A DNA stretch of 64,000 nt, taken from CBDCDJ01 sp965215355. Lineage in GTDB: Bacteria > Deinococcota > Deinococci > Deinococcales > Trueperaceae. The translations under genes and the position numbers were made by a program. The stretch covers positions 3,596,001-3,660,000 of the forward strand of contig CBDCDJ010000007.1 of the NCBI GenBank assembly GCA_965215355.1. The letters are read 5' to 3'. Of the stretch, positions 26,996 through 38,909 are shown in pieces (the first letter of the stretch is position 1; each line of letters begins with the position of its first letter). The notes below the pieces were generated by a model. That model was not told the origin of the DNA and searched no databases. It saw only the letters and a list, made by a program, of their open reading frames with translations.

Positions 26996-27618
26996 GCGCT
27001 AGTTACCCTGCATCCTATAGGACAACGGTCAGAACCCGCTGCCTCGAGTTGATTGAATTTCCCAAAAATGCAGGCTTGATTCACGTCAATTGGCAGGTTA
27101 TATCATCATCAACAACTCATTTAAGGGGGTTAACTCATCCTTTTTCTAAGCTATTTTGAAGCTTGAGAATTTCGGTCTGCTCTCAGCGGAGCGGTACTCC
27201 CACCAAAAACCCGTCACCTACTGACTCCCAGGTAAGTTCCAGCACCTGAGCAACGGCTGAGGCTCTGAAGCAGGCCTGGATGAGGTCTTTGTTGCTGCGC
27301 GCCTTTTCTAGAGCGCGTTGCAAACTTCCATAAGTTCGGCTAAGGTCTTGGCAGCAAGGTTGGCGAGGTAATTTTTCTTCACCCAGGGCCACAGCCATCC
27401 AATAGGGTTGCATTCAGGCGCGTAAGGTGAATGGTGAACCGCTGTCCCTCGTCGTTTTGCAGACAGCTCTTGACGAGACAGCTACGGTGGATAGAGGCGT
27501 TGTCCCAGAAGACGAGCAGCTTACCCTGGATGCTCTGAGCTAGATTTTGCAGGAAGGCTACGACCTCAGCACTTTTGATTGAGTGTTTGTAACGTTGCTC
27601 GACGACTTCTCTCGCAGG

Positions 27619-28934
27619 AGGGTATCAGCGATTTTGTGTATCGAGTCTGTCAAGTAGTCTAGCACCGAACAGTTGAGCGAACCAGTTTAACGCCTTCCTC
27701 CAATCTTGAATCGGCATGGTCCATCTTTCAGAAGCTTTGTTGATGGCTAGGTATAAAACTTTCAAAAGTGCGTCTTCGGTTGGGTATGCCCCTCTGGTTT
27801 TGAGGGGTTTCTTGAGGCAGTAGTTTAAGGACTCAATCACGTTGGTGGTGTAAATGGCCCTGCGGATGTCAGCAGGATAATCAAAAATGGGGATGATGTT
27901 GTGCCAGTTTCTACGCCAAAGCTGAGCGACGGTTGGGTAGCTGTTTTGGTACTTTTGCTCGAATGCTGCGAGCGCCATCTCAGCAGCCGTTTCGTTCGCT
28001 GCGTTGTAAATTGCCTTGAGATCGTTAGCTACCGATTTACGGTTTTTCCAGGGCACGAACACCATGCTGTTGCGAATCAGGTGGACGATGCACAGTTGCA
28101 CCGTTGACTGCGGGTAAACCTGCTCTATGGCTTCGGGAAAGCCTTTGAGGCCGTCGACGCAGAAGATGAACACATCTTCTAACCCGCGCTGCTGGAGTTC
28201 GGTAAGTACGCCGAGCCAGAACTTGGCACCTTCTTTGGCTTCGCGCCCTACCCAGAGCCCCAGAACTTCCTTGGTGCCGTTCAAGTTGATGGCAATGGCG
28301 ACGTATATCGACTGAGTCCTGACAACATCAACGCGCAGCTTGACGAAAATGCAGTCCAGATACACGACCGGATACAAAGCCTCAACCGGTCTGGCTTGCC
28401 ACGCCCGCACTTCGGTCAGAACCGCGTCGGTGACCTCGCTGATGAGGCTGGGACTCACCTCGACCTCGTACATCTCTTTAAGTTCGTCTTGAATGCTTCG
28501 GGTGCTGAGCCCACGAGCGTAGAGCGACAGGATTTTCTTGTCTAACCCTGCCAATCGTCGCTGGTGCTTTTGGACAAGCTGCGGTTCGAACTCACCTTGC
28601 CGGTCTCGGGGAACCTCTAATTCGACCTCGCCCAGTTCGCCTTTGACCCTTTTCTTACTGACGCCGTTACGCACATTCCCTTCGGGGTTGCTGACCACCC
28701 CGCCATTCTCATGACCCAAGTGCTCAGTCAGCTCAGCCTCCAACACCCGTTCCAGCAGACCCTTGCTCAGTTGCCGCATCACCACGTTCAAGTCCTCTTC
28801 GCTGCGGATGCCTGCCACCAACTCGTCTAGCATTTCGTTGCTGACTGTCGATTCCCTTTTCCTTGCCATTTTATGTCTCCTTATCTAGCAGTATCCCTGC
28901 TCTATTCCGGAAACACAAAATCGGTTACACCCTC
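27619..28934 (-). mobile_element. IS256-family insertion sequence inside the IS630 remnant
   Basis: The ends share AGGGT.T.A.CGATTTTGTGT in opposite orientation (starting 27619 and ending near 28933). The 8-bp direct repeats CTCGCAGG lie at 27611-27618 and 28935-28942. Removing the element and one repeat restores the IS630 reading frame across the site. The repeat alignment is offset by one base at the right end, so the boundary could be 27618. Confidence 0.9.
27625..28869 (-). CDS. IS256-family (Mutator-type) transposase
   Basis: 414 residues, intact. Motifs: LLERVLEAELTEHLGHENGG at the N-terminus, D in YLDCIFVKLRVD, D in FCVDGLKGFPEAIEQVYP, the conserved VQLCIVHLIRNS, and E in TTNVIESLNYCLKK then RGAYPTEDALLKVLYLA. 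It performs copy-out transposition of its own element. The ATG follows AAGGAGACATAAA. No damage seen, so it is possibly active. Confidence 0.96.
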   Translation of the reverse strand: MARKRESTVSNEMLDELVAGIRSEEDLNVVMRQLSKGLLERVLEAELTEHLGHENGGVVSNPEGNVRNGVSKKRVKGELGEVELEVPRDRQGEFEPQLVQKHQRRLAGLDKKILSLYARGLSTRSIQDELKEMYEVEVSPSLISEVTDAVLTEVRAWQARPVEALYPVVYLDCIFVKLRVDVVRTQSIYVAIAINLNGTKEVLGLWVGREAKEGAKFWLGVLTELQQRGLEDVFIFCVDGLKGFPEAIEQVYPQSTVQLCIVHLIRNSMVFVPWKNRKSVANDLKAIYNAANETAAEMALAAFEQKYQNSYPTVAQLWRRNWHNIIPIFDYPADIRRAIYTTNVIESLNYCLKKPLKTRGAYPTEDALLKVLYLAINKASERWTMPIQDWRKALNWFAQLFGARLLDRLDTQNR

Positions 28935-29678
28935 CTCGCAGGCGTGATGCCGCCGATGCACGAGAGTTTCTCCCACTTGCAACAGTGCCCGACTGTCGGT
29001 GTGTGGCCTTTGGGTGACCAACTCGTGCCGACAACACCTTTGAGACTTGCGCCTACTTCATCGACAAACACCACGGTCGCCTCTTCTAATACCCCCTTTT
29101 TAGCGCCTCGGGCAGCGTTGTTTCTAACCAGGTCTTTACGGCTTGTTCGTTTCGTTCTACCGCTTTAGGCTGAGCACGTTGCACGCTCCAGCCCAACTTG
29201 CGCATCACCACCGACAGGTGGTCGGGGTCGTAGCTCACACCCAGTTCCTTGTTCAGCACCTCGGCTATGCGCGGCAAGGTCCAACGTTCGTCCCTGTAGC
29301 CGTGAACTTTAGCCCCTTGGCGCAACGCCTCGAGCAGTTGCTCTTGTCCTTCTTTGCCAAGCCGGGCGGGCGGCCGCTGGCTTTGCGTTGCTGTAGCCCC
29401 CCGACGCCCTCCTCCCGCCATGTCTTCGCGAGAGCGCGTCACTGCGTAGCGATTCACCCCCAGTTCCTGGGCTATCTCCTGCTGACTCAGCTTTCCTTCC
29501 TCAAGCAGCCTCGCTCCCTCTAAACGTCGTTCTTCCAGCTGGTTTCGGGTCAGTTGCTGCGGTCGCCACATGAGTCCAGTTTGCATATGTGCCAGAATAT
29601 TGCTAGGGGTCAGTATAATCGGGGTGTGAAATCTCAGTTCGAACCCCCCCGGTCTGGCATGATGGTTCTGCAAGGCCG

Positions 29679-29684
29679 TATAGT
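29679..29684 (+). promoter_or_regulatory. -10 element TATAGT abutting the annotated lnt start
   Basis: TATAGT touches ATG 29685. If this is the -10 box, the transcript would start 3' of that ATG, and ATG 29700 or 29715 would be the real start. Confidence 0.45.
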
Positions 29685-31271
29685 ATGACCGACCAAGCCA
29701 TGACCAACCAAACCATGACCGACCTTGTCAACCCAGAACGTGACGCGCGCGCAACGCAGCCGAGAAGCGCACTTTTTTGGTTGCGCGCTCTTACCTGTTT
29801 GCTGTTCGGCTCGCTGTTGAGCGCTGCTTTCCCCCTGGTCGGCGTGTGGGCGACCGTGTTCGGCACAGCGGTGCTGTTCGCGTTGGTGGCGCGGAGCGGC
29901 GGCTTTAAAGAAGCGTTCTCGCTCGGTTTTTGGTTCGGGGTGGGCTTTTTCGCGACCCACCTGTTCTGGTTGCCCAACAGCCTTTCCGCCCCCACCCTGT
30001 TCGGCCCCGTCGCCTGGATAATGTACCCACCTATCGTGCTCATCGAGGGGGTTTTTTGGGGCGTCGTCACGGGGGCCAGCCGCCTCGTCGGGCGGCGCGG
30101 CGCAGGCACGCTCCTGTTGCTTCCGGCTTTGTGGCTGCTCATGGAGTGGGCCAGGGCGCAGGGTCCGTTCGCTTTTCCGTGGGGCAGTTTGGGCTACGTT
30201 TGGCTGGGCACGCCGTTGGCCCAGTTCGCAGACGTTTCGGGCAGTTACGGGCTCAGTTTGGCGACCCTGGTGGTGATGGCGCTTTTGGCCGTTCCTTTTT
30301 CAAAAAGGGGCAGCACGGTTTTTACGTTCCTCGCCTCCGTTTTGGCGGCGGCGCTCGTCGTGGTGGGCGTGCTGAGTTACGGGCTCGAGCGTTTGGCCGA
30401 CACCCCGCCCGCGCCGAACAAGCAAGCACTGCTGGTGCAGGGCAACACCAACCCCCTATCGGGAGCCCAGGGAGAGGTCTCCGGCTTGGACGTCTACGCG
30501 CCCCTCACGTCGAGCGCGCTGCAGAACTTGGAGACCCAACCCGACCTCGTCGTTTGGCCCGAGGGTGCGGTGCTCGGCGCGAACGTCGAGGGCATGAGCG
30601 GTGAGGAAACCAGGTTGCGGATTCGGGACAGCGCCGCCGACGCCGCAGTGATTGCCGGGGCGGGCGTCGGCCCCTACAACAGCGTGTACGGTTTCGACGA
30701 CGGGGTAGTGACCGGCCGCTACGACAAGGTCTACTTGGTTCCCTTCGGTGAAGGCATTCCGTTCAACGAAGCTTTGCTGCCCGTTTACAGGGTCGTTTAC
30801 GGCTGGTTTAATCTCGCACCTGTCGGGCGCTTGCCCGGTACCACCTTCGACCCCGTTGTCACAAACGTCGTGACGGCGGCGGCGTACGTCTGTTACGAGT
30901 CCGTGTTTCCGCAGGTCGCGCGGCGCATGGTCGCGCGGGGCGCGGACGTGTTGGTCAACATCTCCAACGACGCCTGGTTCGGGCGCGGCCACGGGGCCGA
31001 ACAGCACTTTGCGATGGGCACGATGCGCGCCATCGAGACGCGGCGCTACCTGCTCCGCGTCGGCAACGACGGCGTCACCGCGGTGGTGGACCCGCAAGGG
31101 CGCACTTTGCAGCGCTTGGAGCGCTTTGTACCCGCCGCCCTCTTGGCCGACTACGCGACGAGCGAGGTGGTGACCCCGTACGTGCGTTACGGCGATTGGC
31201 TCGTCGTTGTGGTCGCCCTGTACGCGCTCGTGTTCACAGCCGTGCTCGCGCGGCGCAGACGTACAGCTTAG
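29685..31271 (+). CDS. lnt: Apolipoprotein N-acyltransferase
   Basis: Up to 528 residues. It transfers the third acyl chain to the N-terminal cysteine of lipoproteins at the inner membrane. About seven membrane helices occupy residues 25-230 and one more sits at the C-terminus. Between them is a nitrilase-type domain with the Glu-Lys-Cys triad: E in VWPEGAVLG, K in RYDKVYLVPFGEGIPF, C in AAYVCYESVFP. Length matches the family. Starts at 29700 or 29715 may be truer because a TATAGT box abuts ATG 29685. Its presence implies a diderm that triacylates lipoproteins, and several lipoprotein genes lie in the window. Confidence 0.93.
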   Translation: MTDQAMTNQTMTDLVNPERDARATQPRSALFWLRALTCLLFGSLLSAAFPLVGVWATVFGTAVLFALVARSGGFKEAFSLGFWFGVGFFATHLFWLPNSLSAPTLFGPVAWIMYPPIVLIEGVFWGVVTGASRLVGRRGAGTLLLLPALWLLMEWARAQGPFAFPWGSLGYVWLGTPLAQFADVSGSYGLSLATLVVMALLAVPFSKRGSTVFTFLASVLAAALVVVGVLSYGLERLADTPPAPNKQALLVQGNTNPLSGAQGEVSGLDVYAPLTSSALQNLETQPDLVVWPEGAVLGANVEGMSGEETRLRIRDSAADAAVIAGAGVGPYNSVYGFDDGVVTGRYDKVYLVPFGEGIPFNEALLPVYRVVYGWFNLAPVGRLPGTTFDPVVTNVVTAAAYVCYESVFPQVARRMVARGADVLVNISNDAWFGRGHGAEQHFAMGTMRAIETRRYLLRVGNDGVTAVVDPQGRTLQRLERFVPAALLADYATSEVVTPYVRYGDWLVVVVALYALVFTAVLARRRRTA

Positions 31272-31313
31272 ACATACAGCCTAGACGTGCCGTACAAACA
31301 CACGACGTACTGT

Positions 31314-32237
31314 TTATACCGAGACTTCTTGCTTAAAGCTCGGTTCGGGGTAGGCCTCGTCCCACAGCTCGAGAAAGTGTCGGCTCGCAAAGTCGGTAAA
31401 GCCCTTACCCATAGCGGGTGTCGGCGTAAACTCTCCAAAAACGCTGCCTTTGTCGGTCGCGTAAAAGTCCACGCGGACGTAAATCCCGTAGGCTTTGCTC
31501 AACCGCTTGGCGTCCGCAATGATGTCGGGCAGGCAGCGCGGCGGTTCAGAGAGGTCGTCGAGGGGTTTTTGTGCGCTCGGTACGTTGATGGGCTCGCTGA
31601 ACGGTTCCCAGCTTTCGGTGTAGTAGCGCTTTCTGACGTCGTGACGGCTCAGTCGTCGCATGGTACCGATACCGCCGACCTTGCCGCCGAACATCTGCAG
31701 CTTGTAGTCGGTCGGTAGCCGGTACCGGCCGTCCTCGCTTTTAACAAACTCCTCGACCAGGATACTAATTCCGGGGTCCTGGGCGATGATTTTAGCTAGT
31801 TGCTTTTTCAGTTCCTGTTCGCGGTAAACGCGCCCGTCCATCAAGTTTATCCCCTCCGCCATCACAAAAACGTCCTTGCTCGAGTGGCCGATGGTCGGGC
31901 GCAGCACGTAGTGGGGCGGGAGCGAGGCGAAGTCGAGGGAGCTTATGTCCCGGCCGTGCCAGTAGAGGTCCGGCACCCGACAGCCGAACTTGCTCGCGAA
32001 CTCGCGCGCGTTCCACTTGTTGCTGAGCTTGCGCTGCCACAGCGGGCAGCAGTGCCAGGCGGAAAGCGGGTGGTCTCGAGTCAACAGCTCGTTGCGACAC
32101 GTCTCGGCGTCGTGCATGTCGGGATGACGGTCTTGCCAGAAGACGCGGTGCCGTTCTCGAACGCGCTTTCCAAAAGGGGTCAGTTCGACCGGCGCTTCAG
32201 GTTTTTTCGGCAGGAGTCGTTCGAAAGCTTTCAACAC
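31314..32237 (-). CDS. ATP-grasp protein of the TupA-like type
   Basis: 307 residues from GTG 32237, chosen because TAGTCT lies 7 nt upstream as in other leaderless genes here; the frame is open to ATG 32432. Features: HYVLRPTIGHSSKDVFVM (ATP-grasp lysine-side loop), ISILVEEFVKSEDG, LPTDYKLQMFGGKVGGI, and RVDFYATDKGSVFGEFTPTPAMG with the metal-binding acidic pair. Relatives form amide or peptide bonds in teichuronopeptide or glycan decoration. Convergent with lnt. The acceptor here is unknown. Confidence 0.72.
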   Translation of the reverse strand: MLKAFERLLPKKPEAPVELTPFGKRVRERHRVFWQDRHPDMHDAETCRNELLTRDHPLSAWHCCPLWQRKLSNKWNAREFASKFGCRVPDLYWHGRDISSLDFASLPPHYVLRPTIGHSSKDVFVMAEGINLMDGRVYREQELKKQLAKIIAQDPGISILVEEFVKSEDGRYRLPTDYKLQMFGGKVGGIGTMRRLSRHDVRKRYYTESWEPFSEPINVPSAQKPLDDLSEPPRCLPDIIADAKRLSKAYGIYVRVDFYATDKGSVFGEFTPTPAMGKGFTDFASRHFLELWDEAYPEPSFKQEVSV

Positions 32238-32244
32238 GTCTTTC

Positions 32245-32250
32245 AGACTA
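32245..32250 (-). promoter_or_regulatory. -10 element TAGTCT for the ATP-grasp gene
   Basis: On the minus strand TAGTCT ends 7 nt before GTG 32237. No Shine-Dalgarno is present. This spacing supports the shorter start. Confidence 0.45.
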
Positions 32251-32512
32251 CCGCCGCGGCGAAAAGGCCCGCAAGGAGCAAAATCACGCCAGTCCCGGTT
32301 GCGTCGGGTTTCAGCGCCCGTGGCGGACCCACTGGGCGCTTGGGTTATGCTTAGGCCGTCGGCTGAACGCCGGCGGACGTCACAGCGACCCATCTTCATA
32401 AAGACCGGTGCTGCCAGCCGAGTAGAAGCCACGATGGCGGCGCTCGGAACGATGAGAAGGTTGTTTTTCGCACCCTTCCAACCCCCAACGCGACACTTCC
32501 GAAGGGCGCTCT

Positions 32513-33249
32513 ATGAAGCTATCCGTCGAACTCGTTCCGCGCACGCTGCCCAAGCTCGAGCAAGAACTCGAGGCCGTCAACCACCATTTTCCTCACATCG
32601 ACACCGTCAACATCCCCGACTTACTCAAGTTCGAGACCCGCAGCTGGCACGCCTGCGCCTGCGCCAAGCGCTTTGTACCGCGCGCCATTCCCCACCTGCG
32701 CGCCGTCGACATCGACCTGAACAAGCCCCTCGCAATCGCGCCGTTTTTAGAGGCGAACCAGCTTCGTGAAGTTTTAGTCGTCGCGGGCGACGCCCCGGCG
32801 GACATGTCGCGCACGGTTTACGACACGAGCAGCGTGCAACTCATCCGCAAACTGCGCCGCGAACTGCCGGATATTACGATTTACGCCGCGCTCGACCCGT
32901 ACCGGCAGAGTTTTGTGGGCGAGCTGGCTTACGCCGAACAAAAGCTCGAGGCCGGAGCCAGCGGCTTTTTCAGCCAACCCTTTTTCGACCTGCGGCTGCT
33001 GGAAATGTACGCCGAGTTTTTCCGCGGCGTCCCTGTTTACTGGGGCGTGACCACGGTGACGAGCGAGAGTTCGCTGAGCTACTGGCGCAACCGCAACAAG
33101 GCCGTGTTTCCCGAAAGTTTCGAACCCAACCTGGACTGGTGCCGAGGCTTTGCCAGGGACGCGCTCTGCTTCGCCGAGAAACGTGATTTGAGCTTGTACT
33201 TCATGCCGATTCGCGCTTCGGCGGTAAGCTTTTTGAAGGGCGTTTTGGT

Positions 33250-33253
<4 letters not shown>
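32513..33253 (+). CDS. Methylenetetrahydrofolate reductase-like protein
   Basis: 246 residues from ATG 32513 after AAGGG. Resembles MetF: N-terminal SVELVPRT with a glutamate in the position of the catalytic SFE(F)FPP residue, VNIPDLLKFETR, a REVLVVAGDAPADMS segment like the MTHFR (L)RGDPP loop, GASGFFSQPFFD and VYWGVTTVTS. It is shorter than the usual 290-300 residues. Its last bases overlap the metH start (GTGTGA). The pair would supply 5-methyl-THF and then use it to make methionine. Could instead be a degradative MTHFR-like paralogue. Confidence 0.75.
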
Positions 33254-36963
<3,710 letters not shown>

Positions 36964-37009
36964 AGACTCATTGACAGTCTGATGGCGCCAGCAGAAGCTA
37001 GACCCCTCT

Positions 37010-37040
37010 GCCCTTCGGGCATCTCCCCTCAAAGGGGAGA
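37010..37040 (+). terminator. Double hairpin after metH
   Basis: GCCCTTCGGGC (37010-37020) and TCTCCCC-TCAAA-GGGGAGA (37022-37040) form two adjacent stem-loops 46 bp after the metH stop. There is no clear T-run. The sequence also resembles short dispersed repeats of high-GC genomes, so it may be a repeat serving as a terminator. Confidence 0.5.
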
Positions 37041-37118
37041 GCGAGAGGCAAAGTCAAAAACCTTTGTACCAACATTTTGGGAGTGGTACTCGTTGCAATC
37101 TGAGGTCAAACCTTTCGT

Positions 37119-37646
37119 ATGACTGTCGATGCCTACTACAAAATGGCCCAGATAGGGCTGCTCGACGCCGGAAAGCGTTATGAACTGATTCACGGCGTCG
37201 TTTTAAAGATGCACCCGAAAAGCCCTCAGCACGGTTACAGCGTGAAGTGCCTGAGCGACCGACTCAGGGATTCTTTGGGCGAAACGGCAACGGTGTTCTC
37301 CCAAAGTCCAGCGCGTTTAGCCGACGACAGCGAACCTCAGCCGGATATTTTAGTCCTCAAACCACCGACAGAAACCTACCGCGAACGCCATCCGCATCCC
37401 GAAGACATTTTGCTCATAATCGAGGTCGCCAACACGACCTTGCAAACCGACCCCACCCTCAAGCTGCGGCTTTATGCGGGCGCGGGCATCCCCGAATACT
37501 GGCTGCTGAACTTGCAAAAAAACCAGCTCGAGCTGTACCGCCGCCCCGACCCGGACGAGGCGCGCTATTTGGAACTGCACACCCTGAGCGAAGGCGAGGC
37601 GGCGACGTTCGGGGACGTGGAGTGTGGGCTCGAGTGGTGGCGCTGA
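37119..37646 (+). CDS. Uma2-family (DUF820) putative endonuclease
   Basis: 175 residues from ATG 37119. A PD-(D/E)XK-like fold is indicated by YELIHGVVLKMHPKSPQH (first glutamate), SEPQPDILVLKPP (aspartate) and ILLIIEVANTTLQTD (E-x-V in place of E-x-K), then KLRLYAGAGIPEYWLLN. These proteins are common in cyanobacteria and Deinococcota, often in many copies, and their biological role is unsettled. The Nudix gene follows 17 bp later and may be co-transcribed. Confidence 0.85.
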   Translation: MTVDAYYKMAQIGLLDAGKRYELIHGVVLKMHPKSPQHGYSVKCLSDRLRDSLGETATVFSQSPARLADDSEPQPDILVLKPPTETYRERHPHPEDILLIIEVANTTLQTDPTLKLRLYAGAGIPEYWLLNLQKNQLELYRRPDPDEARYLELHTLSEGEAATFGDVECGLEWWR

Positions 37647-37663
37647 ACACTGTGGAAGAGTAA

Positions 37664-38116
37664 GTGGAAACACACAGACAATGCGCCGCCGTCATTCTGA
37701 CCAACGAGCAGGATGAGATTTTGCTGCTGCGCCAACCCATAGAGGTTTACGGTATTCCCGGTGGTACTGTCGACCCAGGCGAAACCCCACCCGCGGCGGC
37801 TGTCCGCGAGGCTCGAGAGGAAATCGGCGTCGAAGTCGAGCTTGACTTTATCATCGGTACTTATCTGTTGACGGGTGGCGGTTGGCCGGACATTTTCGCT
37901 TCCGTTTACAAAGCGCACATCCTCCGAGGTACACCCCACGCACATGACCCCGGCGAAGTTTTAGGGGTTTTGTGGTGTAAGCCTGACGCCCTACCCTCGC
38001 CCATTGTCCCGGATGCCGAAGCCGCTGTTCCCGACTTTCTAACCGGGAAGCGGGGCGTGGTGCGCACCTATTGGCGAACTGTAACGATGCCCACCGGCCC
38101 GGACTCAGGATTGTAA
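37664..38116 (+). CDS. Nudix hydrolase
   Basis: 150 residues from GTG 37664, preceded by GGAAGAG. The Nudix box is complete: GGTVDPGETPPAAAVREA then REEIGVEV, with all metal-binding glutamates. The N-terminal strand QCAAVILTNEQDEILLLRQ is typical. It hydrolyses a nucleoside diphosphate linked to another moiety; the substrate cannot be predicted from this sequence alone. Likely cytosolic. Confidence 0.9.
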   Translation: METHRQCAAVILTNEQDEILLLRQPIEVYGIPGGTVDPGETPPAAAVREAREEIGVEVELDFIIGTYLLTGGGWPDIFASVYKAHILRGTPHAHDPGEVLGVLWCKPDALPSPIVPDAEAAVPDFLTGKRGVVRTYWRTVTMPTGPDSGL

Positions 38117-38149
38117 GTGGGCATGGACTCAGGCTTCTACCTCTCGAGC

Positions 38150-38563
38150 CTACTCCGGCGTGATGAGTTCTACGGTTGGGTAATAAGTTTTGTAGCGCTT
38201 GACATCCCTGGTTAGAAGCGGCCATTTTTGCACGGCTGCGTGGGCTCCGATAAAAAAGTCCGGCAAGGTGGACGTTTTTGTACCGCCCTGCCTTCGGTAA
38301 CTTAGAAACACTTTGCCTGCCAAAAACAAAGCTTCTTTGGGAAGGTCTGACAAGTCTATGGCGGCGATTTTCAAAGCGTGCTCGAGTTCCTCTAGCCTTA
38401 CAAAACCGATGGAAAGCTCGGCGTAAATCATGGCGTTGATACACAGTCGGTGCGTTTTGGCGTAGCGGCCCAACACCGCCGCCGACCACTCGAACCAGTC
38501 GGGGTCGTTTGCAAAAATGTCCAGAAGAACGTTGCTGTCAACGAGCAGGCTGGGTTTAGCCAC
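38150..38563 (-). CDS. PIN-domain toxin (VapC type)
   Basis: 137 residues from GTG 38563, chosen because it overlaps the antitoxin stop by 8 bp as in coupled TA genes; a longer frame to 38608 is unlikely. PIN-domain acidic residues: D in LLVDSNVLLDIF, E in YAELSIGF, D in TLPDFFIGAHA. VapC toxins are magnesium-dependent ribonucleases, often cutting tRNA. Encoded directly after its AbrB-type antitoxin. Confidence 0.88.
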   Translation of the reverse strand: MAKPSLLVDSNVLLDIFANDPDWFEWSAAVLGRYAKTHRLCINAMIYAELSIGFVRLEELEHALKIAAIDLSDLPKEALFLAGKVFLSYRRQGGTKTSTLPDFFIGAHAAVQKWPLLTRDVKRYKTYYPTVELITPE

Positions 38564-38822
38564 CGACAGTTTCACCGGCGAGAGAGTCACCGTCGCCAGC
38601 GTCGTCATCGCCTCGAGTGAGCGCCATAATCTCGTCCGTGCTCATCTTGACGGTGGCAACGCCCCGCAAACGTTTGAAGGGACTCCTTTCGTCAGCTTCT
38701 TTTTTAACCAGCACGACCTTGTCTTCCTCGACCACAAAATCGACCTCGCTGTAAGGAGCAATCCCCAGTTTTTCCCGAATCGCTTGCGGAATGGTCACTT
38801 GTCCTTTGCTAGTGACACGCAT
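38556..38822 (-). CDS. AbrB/MazE-type antitoxin
   Basis: 88 residues from ATG 38822 after AAAGGAGG. The swapped-hairpin DNA-binding domain is seen in RVTSKGQVTIPQAIREKLGI and YSEVDFVVEEDKVVLVKK. The C-terminal tail (about 50-88) is acidic and should bind and neutralise the PIN toxin. A 12-bp inverted repeat lies just upstream in the promoter and is the probable autoregulatory operator. Confidence 0.9.
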   Translation of the reverse strand: MRVTSKGQVTIPQAIREKLGIAPYSEVDFVVEEDKVVLVKKEADERSPFKRLRGVATVKMSTDEIMALTRGDDDAGDGDSLAGETVGG

Positions 38823-38838
38823 CTCAAACCTCCTTTGT

Positions 38839-38867
38839 AGAGTAATACTCAGTAAGAGTATTACTCT
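38839..38867 (-). promoter_or_regulatory. Operator palindrome of the AbrB/PIN toxin-antitoxin pair
   Basis: AGAGTAATACTC (38839-38850) is followed after 5 bp by its exact reverse complement GAGTATTACTCT (38856-38867), just before the antitoxin's ribosome site. The AT-rich repeat overlaps the likely promoter, so binding would block transcription. Confidence 0.75.
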
Positions 38868-38909
38868 AAGTATAACGGTCTTTGCTCCGACTTGGCACGG
38901 GCCTCGAGC

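Larger units (their letters stand above)
27183..29586 (-). pseudogene. Decayed IS630-family transposase, interrupted by IS256
   Basis: The 5' part (29586-29086) encodes a helix-turn-helix N-terminus with KLSQQEIAQELGVNRYAV and a winged segment ending ALKRGY. A -1 shift at AAAAAGGGGG continues as KKGVLEEATVVFVDEVGASLKG, holding the first DDE aspartate. An IS256 element then splits GGITPA from REVVEQRYKHS. Downstream come FWDNASIHRS (second aspartate) and, in another frame, YAPECNPIGWLWPW (glutamate). Further frameshifts and a TAG make it non-functional. The A5G5 shift could have been programmed originally, as in some relatives. Terminal repeats were not identified with confidence. Confidence 0.85.

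Noticed and set aside
27100..29640. Terminal inverted repeats of the IS630 remnant
   Set aside because: Only weak similarity (CTA.GC.AT.TT) was seen between the two sides, and the TA target sites are ambiguous.
32433..32512. SAM or cobalamin riboswitch before metF/metH
   Set aside because: The available leader is short and shows no B12-box or SAM-core pattern.
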